From: JABMRP01 sp964444795
Lineage (GTDB): Bacteria > Planctomycetota > Planctomycetia > Pirellulales > Thermoguttaceae
DNA length: 18,546 bases
Assembly (NCBI GenBank): GCA_964444795.1
Contig: CAYUIQ010000182.1
Span: 1-18,546 of the forward strand
Direction of reading: 5' to 3'
In this document: in pieces, positions 13,535 to 18,546 of the stretch
Layout of the letters: each line of letters starts with the position of its first letter
Numbering within the stretch: the stretch's first letter is position 1
Notes under the pieces: generated by a model
The model's database searches: none
What the model was told of the DNA's origin: nothing
What the model saw: only the letters and a program-made list of their open reading frames with translations
Translations under genes and position numbers: made by a program

Positions 13535-14344
13535 ATGGCGAGCTTGTCAATGAATGAAGTGACCACCTATCGCTGGTCCTTCGAGGAAGACGTGGTGAAC
13601 TACGCGGCCGCTGGAATTTCGGCCATCGGTATCTGGCGTCACAAATTGTCCGATTTCGGTGAGGTCAAAGCCCGGGATCTGTTGACCCAACACGGCCTGA
13701 AGGCGGCACACCTGTTCTGGGCCGGAGGGTTCACCGGCAGCGACGGCCGCAGCTTTCGGGAGAGCGTCGAGGACGCGGCCGAGGCCGTTCGCACCGCCGG
13801 ACACCTCAGTGCCGACAGCCTGATCGTCTGCAGCGGAGCGCGGGCTGGCCACACCCATAGCCATGCTCGCCGCCTCATTCGCGAGGCGCTCAAAGAACTC
13901 CTGCCCTTGGCCGAAGAGCACCAAGTCGTCTTGGCACTGGAACCCATGCATCCCGGGTGTGCCGAGGAGTGTACGTTTCTGACCTCCATCGACGACGCGC
14001 TGGAAATCTGCGACACCCTGGCCAGCCCGTACGTTCGAATAGTCCTCGATACCTATCACCTGGGCAACGACCCGGACATCGTGGCCAGAGCCGCGCAGCT
14101 CGTCGACCGCTTGGCACTCGTCCAACTCGGCGACGCCAGGCACCCACCCGAGGGCGAGCAGAGCCGTTGCCTCTTGGGCGAAGGCGTGGTCCCGATCCAG
14201 GAGATTGTGGCGGCGCTGCTGGAGGCCGGATACGACGGCTATCTGGACGTGGAACTGCTGGGCGAAGAGATCGAGACCACCGATTACGCCGATCTACTGG
14301 AGCACGCCAAGACGAAGTTCGCCGAATTCACCTCGCCGCGTTGA
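13535..14344 (+). CDS. Sugar phosphate isomerase/epimerase-like TIM-barrel protein
   Basis: This 269-residue protein resembles the xylose isomerase-like (AP endonuclease 2) superfamily. Visible landmarks are VVLALEPMHP (Glu136), RIVLDTYHLG (Asp172, His175), LALVQLGDARHPPEGEQSRC followed by LLGEGVVP, and YLDVELLGEE (Glu240). Glu, Asp and Glu fit the metal ligands of the family. The His that precedes VQxxD in relatives such as hydroxypyruvate isomerase is Leu here (LVQLGD, residues 195-200), so metal binding may differ and the substrate is not predictable. Length is normal. GGGAGGG (13524-13530) lies 4 nt before ATG 13535; Met6 at 13550 is a possible later start. It is divergent from the permease and convergent with the protease gene. 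Confidence 0.8.
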   Translation: MASLSMNEVTTYRWSFEEDVVNYAAAGISAIGIWRHKLSDFGEVKARDLLTQHGLKAAHLFWAGGFTGSDGRSFRESVEDAAEAVRTAGHLSADSLIVCSGARAGHTHSHARRLIREALKELLPLAEEHQVVLALEPMHPGCAEECTFLTSIDDALEICDTLASPYVRIVLDTYHLGNDPDIVARAAQLVDRLALVQLGDARHPPEGEQSRCLLGEGVVPIQEIVAALLEAGYDGYLDVELLGEEIETTDYADLLEHAKTKFAEFTSPR

Positions 14345-14376
14345 CGGTGTTTCGGCGGGAAGCATGAGACTCCGAC

Positions 14377-15906
14377 CTACGCTTCCGGTCCGACGGCGCG
14401 GACGGCGGCTCCTTCCTCTTCGTCGACCAAATGCACCGGCAAAGTACCGGCTCTTCCCGACACGGCCGCGCGGAAATCGCCGGGAGAACCGATCTTGGTA
14501 CTGCCGACCTGGCTGATCATCATTCCACGGCGCAGTCCGGCCTCCCAGGCGGGGGTACCCGGCTCGACCTCCGTGACCAATACCCCGCCGTCGAACACGC
14601 GGCCGCCGCCCAAGACGCCGCCATCGGCGTTGAACAGGGCCGTGGAGTAGTCGATTCGCATTCCCCGCCACGGTGGCCGCCGGCTGGTCACGATCGGACG
14701 GCTGCGATGGGGGTACTTGGCCAGCGGCACGTCGATCTCGCGCGGGCGATCGTCGCGAATGAAGCTGATGCGAGGAACGGCCTCCACCGGCATGCGCCCG
14801 ACTTGAAGCATTAGGTCGTCGGCATCGAAGATGGGTACTCCGTCGACGGCCGTCACCAAATCGTCTTCCATCAGGTTGTACCGGTCGGCTGGCGTGCCGG
14901 GCACGACGCGCCGGATGCGCATACCCCGCAATCCGGCCAGCCGCTCTTTGATCGTCAAGTTCGCCGGCTGGATGCCGAGGAAACCGTACTCGACCTCGCG
15001 GCCCTCTTTCAGTGTATCCAGCACCCGGCGGAAGGTCGTGTCGACGGGCATGGCGAAACCGGCCGGTGTTTCGTAGCCGGCCGTTGCGGCGGTGGAGGTG
15101 GTCAGACCGATCATCTTGCCCTGGAGATTCAGCAGCGGCCCGCCGCTGGTCCCCAGGTTCAATTTGGCGTCGGTTTGGATCAACGTGCCGAAATGGTGCA
15201 ATGTACTCCGGCCCGTCGGTTCGAATTCATCGAGCACCGGTGGTGCCTTGCGCGCCACGTTGGCCACCAGCCCCCAACTCGCGCTGGCCTGCCCGTCCCG
15301 GGCAATGGCGTAAGGATTGCCCAGGGCGATGACGATCTGCCCTTTGCGCACATGGCCTCCGTCGCCCAAGGCGATGGGAATCAGGTCGTCGGCCTTTACG
15401 CTCAAAATCGCCAGATCGCTCCGCGGGTCGGCCGCCTTCACCTCGGCGGTGTACACCTTTCGGTCGTGCGTGGTGATGTAGTATTCACTGTCGTCGGCCA
15501 GGACGTGCGCGGCGGTCAGAATCAGTCCCCGACGATCGACGACCACGCCGGTCGCGAACTGGTTGGGAATGAAATCCGGATCGGTCGGATTGGCCGCTGC
15601 GGTCGAGATCCTCCGCCGCCCGAACGGATCCGGGCGAAACTCCCGGGCGAACCCCTCGCCGGGGCGTTGCACGCGAACCCGGGCGATGGCCACGACCGAC
15701 TCCTCACAACGGTCGATCACGCCGACTAGCACGTTTTCCAGCGCCGTGGGCGCCAGCACCGGGGGCGCCGGCGGCGGCGAATCGTCCTGCCCCCACCCAC
15801 GATAGACCAGCGCACCAAGCCACAGCAGGACAACAACCGCGACGACAACCATGGCCGCCAGGCCGCTTCGAGGCGTCGTTCTCCGCTGGAGGCTGGACTG
15901 CGGCAT
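14377..15906 (-). CDS. Membrane-anchored HtrA/Deg-type serine protease with two PDZ domains
   Basis: Translated from ATG 15906 the product has 509 residues. A single N-terminal membrane anchor (about 15-38, LAAMVVVAVVVLLWLGALVY) places the rest outside the cytoplasm. The protease domain has LILTAAHV (His134), DPRSDLAIL (Asp164) and LNLGTSGGPLL (Ser254). PDZ 1 includes YGFLGIQPANL and VVPGTPADRYNLMEDDLVTA; PDZ 2 includes VLVTEVEPGTPAWEAGLRRG. HtrA/Deg enzymes degrade or sense misfolded envelope proteins. The usual NxGNSGGP around the serine is NLGTSGGP here, a small deviation. An upstream in-frame TTG at 15921 has no ribosome binding site, so I prefer the ATG, 23 nt after the recA stop. The gene is on the recA strand and could be cotranscribed. 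Confidence 0.9.
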   Translation of the reverse strand: MPQSSLQRRTTPRSGLAAMVVVAVVVLLWLGALVYRGWGQDDSPPPAPPVLAPTALENVLVGVIDRCEESVVAIARVRVQRPGEGFAREFRPDPFGRRRISTAAANPTDPDFIPNQFATGVVVDRRGLILTAAHVLADDSEYYITTHDRKVYTAEVKAADPRSDLAILSVKADDLIPIALGDGGHVRKGQIVIALGNPYAIARDGQASASWGLVANVARKAPPVLDEFEPTGRSTLHHFGTLIQTDAKLNLGTSGGPLLNLQGKMIGLTTSTAATAGYETPAGFAMPVDTTFRRVLDTLKEGREVEYGFLGIQPANLTIKERLAGLRGMRIRRVVPGTPADRYNLMEDDLVTAVDGVPIFDADDLMLQVGRMPVEAVPRISFIRDDRPREIDVPLAKYPHRSRPIVTSRRPPWRGMRIDYSTALFNADGGVLGGGRVFDGGVLVTEVEPGTPAWEAGLRRGMMISQVGSTKIGSPGDFRAAVSGRAGTLPVHLVDEEEGAAVRAVGPEA

Positions 15907-15929
15907 GGTAGTTGCGCCCAAGGGTTTAT

Positions 15930-17021
15930 CTATTTGCCAAGCAATTCGGCCGCGGCAAACACTTCCACTTTTAGTTTTTCGACCAATTCGGGCGTTTCTT
16001 TGAGGTACTGGCGGACTTTTTCCCGTCCCTGGCCCAATTGGGTCTCTCCATAACGGAACCAGGCCCCGGTGCGCGTGATCAGCTTATGTTCCATCGCCAT
16101 ATCCAAGACGTCGCCCTCGTAGCTGATGCCGTCGGCGTGCATCATGTCGAATTCGCCGACGCGGAACGGGGGGGCCACCTTGTTCTTTACCACTTTTCCG
16201 CGCACCCGCTGGCCGACTACGGCGTCGCCGTCCTTGATCTGGCCGATCCGCCGCACGTCGATCCGGCAGGAGCTATAGAACTTCAAGGCGCGACCGCCGG
16301 GCGTGGTCTCGGGGCTGCCAAACATCACGCCGATCTTCTCCCGAATCTGGTTGATGAAGATCACCGAGGTCTTGCTCTTGGAAATCGCCCCGGTCAGTTT
16401 GCGCATCGACTGGCTCATCAGGCGTGCCTGGAGCCCGACGTGCGAATCGCCGATTTCGCCTTCCAGCTCCTTCTGAGGAACCAGGGCGGCCACCGAGTCG
16501 ACGACGATCACGTCCACGGCGTTGGATTTGATCAGCATCTCGGTGATGCGCATCGCCTCTTCACCGCTGCCCGGCTGGCTAACCAGCAGGGTCTCCAGTT
16601 CCACGCCGAGCTTCTTCGCCCAACTGGGGTCCAGGGCGTGTTCGGCGTCGATGAAGGCGGCAATGCCGTCGGCTTTTTGGGCCTGGGCCACCACATGCAG
16701 GGCCAGCGTGGTCTTTCCGCTGGATTCCGGGCCGAAGACTTCCACGACCCGGCCGCGAGGGATGCCCTGGCCTCCCAAGGCCAAGTCCAGCGAGAGGCTG
16801 CCCGTGGAGATTCCGGCGATACGGGCCGAATGGTCGCTGCCCAGGGCCATGATCGCCCCGTCGCCAAACTGTTTCTCGATCTGGGCAACCGTGTTCTTCA
16901 GGCCTGGATTCTCCTGAAGCACCGCGTCGGCACTGCTCTTCTTCGCCGCGCCCTTCTTGCCCGTTTGCGTTGTTTTCTTGGCCATGGTAGCTTTCGGTTT
17001 GGTTTTCGTGGCGGTGACCAT
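15930..17021 (-). CDS. recA: RecA recombinase
   Basis: The product is RecA: it binds single-stranded DNA, drives ATP-dependent strand exchange and activates SOS. From ATG 17021 it has 363 residues. Walker A is GPESSGKTT (97-105). Further RecA signatures are FIDAEHALDP, VDVIVVDSVAALVPQKELEG, GLQARLMSQSMRKLTGAISK, VIFINQIREKIGVMFGSPET and GGRALKFYSSCRIDVRR. AAAGGA 7 nt upstream selects ATG 17021. The same frame reaches an ATG at 17144, but the extra 41 residues do not resemble RecA and would start inside the promoter. The N-terminus has an unusual Lys/Ala-rich extension of about 35 residues (TKTKPKATMAKK, GKKGAAKKSS), and a second ATG at 16985 is just possible. Confidence 0.98.
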   Translation of the reverse strand: MVTATKTKPKATMAKKTTQTGKKGAAKKSSADAVLQENPGLKNTVAQIEKQFGDGAIMALGSDHSARIAGISTGSLSLDLALGGQGIPRGRVVEVFGPESSGKTTLALHVVAQAQKADGIAAFIDAEHALDPSWAKKLGVELETLLVSQPGSGEEAMRITEMLIKSNAVDVIVVDSVAALVPQKELEGEIGDSHVGLQARLMSQSMRKLTGAISKSKTSVIFINQIREKIGVMFGSPETTPGGRALKFYSSCRIDVRRIGQIKDGDAVVGQRVRGKVVKNKVAPPFRVGEFDMMHADGISYEGDVLDMAMEHKLITRTGAWFRYGETQLGQGREKVRQYLKETPELVEKLKVEVFAAAELLGK

Positions 17022-17093
17022 GGGGCGGTCCTTTCGGCGTGGGAACCAATCGGTCGCGGCAGCCGGCTCACGCGGAACCAGACACCTTAACCG

Positions 17094-17125
17094 GTGAACA
17101 ACAGCACAAGTATACCAGTGTTCAC
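17094..17125. promoter_or_regulatory. Perfect inverted repeat flanking the recA -10 box
   Basis: GTGAACA (17094-17100) and TGTTCAC (17119-17125) are exact inverted copies with an 18-nt spacer that contains the -10 hexamer. The GAAC core resembles half of the GAAC-N4-GTTC operator used by some LexA proteins, but the classical spacing is not met. The minus strand also has GAACACTGGTAT here, which matches the second half only partly. A candidate repressor site, not a proven one. Confidence 0.35.
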
Positions 17126-17137
17126 TATCGGCCGCAA
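17109..17137 (-). promoter_or_regulatory. Candidate sigma-70-type promoter of recA
   Basis: On the minus strand TTGCGG (17137-17132) and TATACT (17114-17109) are separated by 17 nt. The transcript would start near 17102, giving a leader of about 80 nt before ATG 17021. This excludes the upstream ATG at 17144 as a start on this transcript. Confidence 0.6.
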
Positions 17138-17330
17138 GACCCATGTCGCTCGATTCTTGTTACGACTTACCGAAATTCGCCAACCTGAATCTTACCAGCC
17201 CCGGCCCCGCTTTGCCGAGAGACGCTCGGGGTTTTCCGCCCTTTTTTCGAGAAACCACTCCCCGAGGGGGGTTGATGGCCGCGTTCTGAAACCGCCGGCC
17301 GTGGTCGTATCGCGTCATGTTTCTCCCGCA

Positions 17331-17359
17331 TGGAAAACCCTCCTCTGAATCTCTATACT
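17331..17359 (+). promoter_or_regulatory. Candidate promoter of the lipase gene
   Basis: TGGAAA (17331-17336) is followed after 17 nt by TATACT (17354-17359), about 80 nt upstream of ATG 17439. The -35 matches four of six consensus bases. The 417-nt gap between recA and the lipase gene also holds the recA promoter and an inverted repeat CTCGGGG/CCCCGAG (17225-17231, 17260-17266) with a T-rich loop; I see no other gene in it. Confidence 0.45.
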
Positions 17360-17438
17360 GACTCATTGGACCAGCTTTCCCATTTTCGCGGCGGGTGAAA
17401 CCATGCGCGGCTCAACGGGGAGTCTCGGGAGGCGAGTC

Positions 17439-18386
17439 ATGAGTTCAAAGCATTGGGTCTTCGTGGCCATCGTGCTCGCGTTGGCCATCGGCAATCAGCG
17501 AGCGGCGGATGCTCGCAACAAGGGCGGCCTCTGCGAGCGTAACGGCAACGCGCGATCGCTGAGAACCGACCGGCAGTCGACCGACCGCACGGCGGCCACG
17601 AAGTATCCGGTCGTGATCGCACCACATTGGGGACACCGGCCCGGGCGCACGGATTACGACTGCGTGATGGCCCATCTTCGCGACAAGGGTGCCGATGTTT
17701 TCGTGGCCGTGTACTCGAAACGACTCGACGGGACGCCGGATCGCGCCCGTGAATTGAAACGATTCATTCTTTGCATTACGAACGAAACGGAGTACGGGCG
17801 AGTCTGGCGACAGCGACATCCGGGCGAAATAATGAAGGTGAACCTCTTTGGCCACTCGCAGGGTTGCCAGGACAGCCGTTACATGGTTTCGAATCTGGGC
17901 ATGGGAGACCGCGTTGCCAGTTTGACCGGACTGGCCGGCGAAGCGTTGGGCACGCCGTTGGCCGATCGCGCGCTGAGATTGCTCGGGCGGAGGATTCGCG
18001 GCGACTTCAAGGAGTCGATTTACACGCTCTCGGAAGAGTACATGCGAACAAAATACCACGCACCCAACGTCGAGGGCGTGCATTATCAAAGCTGGTCGGC
18101 CATCGTGCATGGCTGTCACCCTTCGTGGGGCCGGGGCGACTGCCGGCAATGGAAATACATGTGCCGCTTGGGAGAACCGAACGACGCCTGGATTCCCGTG
18201 AGTTCACAAGAAGCCCACCCGGGCCATCCGGGTATCGAACACCGATTGGGCGCGGACCGGACGAAGACCCCCTGGGGCGTACACCACCAGGCCTTTCTCG
18301 GCCCCAAGTATTACGTCAATCCAGGCTTCGACGCGTACCAGTTCTGGACCGATCGTCTTGTGGAACTCGCGGAAATGGGGTTTTGA
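17439..18386 (+). CDS. Secreted triacylglycerol lipase-like alpha/beta hydrolase (bacterial lipase family I type)
   Basis: The 315-residue product starts with a signal peptide (WVFVAIVLALAIGNQRAADA, residues 6-25). The order of motifs follows Pseudomonas/Burkholderia lipases: KYPVVIAPHWGHRP (oxyanion region), LRDKGADVFVAVYSK, VNLFGHSQGCQDSRYMVS (nucleophile Ser140), VASLTGLAGEALGTPLAD, GEPNDAWIPVSSQEA (Asp249) and WGVHHQAFLG (His282 or His283). Expected reaction is hydrolysis of lipid esters outside the cytoplasm; the substrate is unknown. Oddities are GHSQGC where GHSQGG is usual, PHWG in place of the common HG, and three Cys near the acid loop (226, 235, 242) that could form a disulfide. 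GGGAGG 6 nt upstream fixes ATG 17439; the in-frame ATG at 17403 lacks one. It is divergent from recA, and no lipase foldase (lif) gene is visible within the window. Confidence 0.85.
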   Translation: MSSKHWVFVAIVLALAIGNQRAADARNKGGLCERNGNARSLRTDRQSTDRTAATKYPVVIAPHWGHRPGRTDYDCVMAHLRDKGADVFVAVYSKRLDGTPDRARELKRFILCITNETEYGRVWRQRHPGEIMKVNLFGHSQGCQDSRYMVSNLGMGDRVASLTGLAGEALGTPLADRALRLLGRRIRGDFKESIYTLSEEYMRTKYHAPNVEGVHYQSWSAIVHGCHPSWGRGDCRQWKYMCRLGEPNDAWIPVSSQEAHPGHPGIEHRLGADRTKTPWGVHHQAFLGPKYYVNPGFDAYQFWTDRLVELAEMGF

Positions 18387-18450
18387 GGCCCTTTTTTCGT
18401 TTAAATAAGACTTACCCCCCTACTGGCGGCTTGCGACCCTGTCGCGGTCA

Positions 18451-18543
18451 GGGTGAGTCTTGGGGTCAGGCCGAATCAGGGACTAAGGCGGTGATCAGAT
18501 CCACGCCTTAATCCCTAATCCCGGCCTGACCCCAAGACTCCCC
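18451..18543. repeat. Long imperfect inverted repeat, REP/MITE-like
   Basis: The left arm (18455-18490) and right arm (18504-18540) pair over about 36 nt. The outer 19 bases, GAGTCTTGGGGTCAGGCCG, are an exact inverted copy of 18522-18540; the inner parts (ATCAGGGACTAAGGCG against ATTAGGGATTAAGGCG) differ at two bases. GGG/CCC just outside extends the stem to 18451-18543. The 13-nt loop contains two GATC. There is no T-run, so it is not a classical terminator. It starts 64 nt after the lipase stop and carries no gene, as expected for a non-autonomous REP or miniature inverted-repeat element. Copies elsewhere in the genome are an inference. Confidence 0.7.
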
Positions 18544-18546
18544 TTT

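Noticed and set aside
16038..17090. 350-codon plus-strand open frame antisense to recA
   Set aside because: The opposite strand encodes an unmistakable RecA; the antisense product has no recognisable features.
17022..17144. N-terminal extension of RecA to the ATG at 17144
   Set aside because: The sequence is not RecA-like, lies across the candidate promoter, and the ATG at 17021 has a well placed AAAGGA.
18377..18396. Possible terminator after the lipase gene (GGGG...GGCCC followed by six T)
   Set aside because: A T-run exists, but the stem is only about three pairs and overlaps the stop codon; too weak to call.

Overview
The window (18.5 kb, GC-rich, dense with Asp/Gly/Thr-rich secreted protein sequence) looks like chromosomal DNA from a planctomycete, probably of the Pirellulales type. 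The reasons are a giant exported protein with the planctomycete N-terminal LEPR-XLL-type motif (PLEERQLLAV), a TIGR03032/DUF4915 protein beside it, and the style of the neighbouring surface-protein modules. The species call is inference from these families, not from a marker-gene comparison.

Layout. Positions 1-9173 (minus strand) are a single open frame of at least 3057 codons that runs off the left edge. It encodes a huge mosaic surface or secreted protein: about 21 copies of a DADGDFVVTW-type repeat, two PKD-like domains, two Big_5-like Ig domains, four copies of a planctomycete interspersed module, and a complete trypsin-like serine protease domain in the middle of the repeats. Twelve bases upstream, on the same strand, ends a TIGR03032-family gene (9186-10394). 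Its stop codon overlaps the ribosome binding site of the giant gene, so the two are probably one operon driven from an AT-rich intergenic region (about 10675-10910). Divergently, 11072-12085 encodes an exported TraB/TIKI-like protein.

The right half holds ordinary cell-envelope and housekeeping genes: an LptF/LptG-family permease (12117-13304, minus), a xylose-isomerase-like TIM-barrel protein (13535-14344, plus), a membrane-anchored HtrA/Deg-type protease with two PDZ domains (14377-15906, minus), recA (15930-17021, minus) directly upstream of the protease gene, and a divergent secreted family-I lipase (17439-18386, plus). The window ends in a long imperfect inverted repeat (18451-18543) that looks like a REP or MITE-type element.

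No CRISPR array, tRNA, rRNA or transposase gene was seen. The most unusual item is the giant protease-bearing repeat protein and its tight linkage to a TIGR03032 gene. The other points worth a second look are regulatory: a paired TAGACAAT site at a candidate promoter, and a perfect inverted repeat flanking the recA -10 box.
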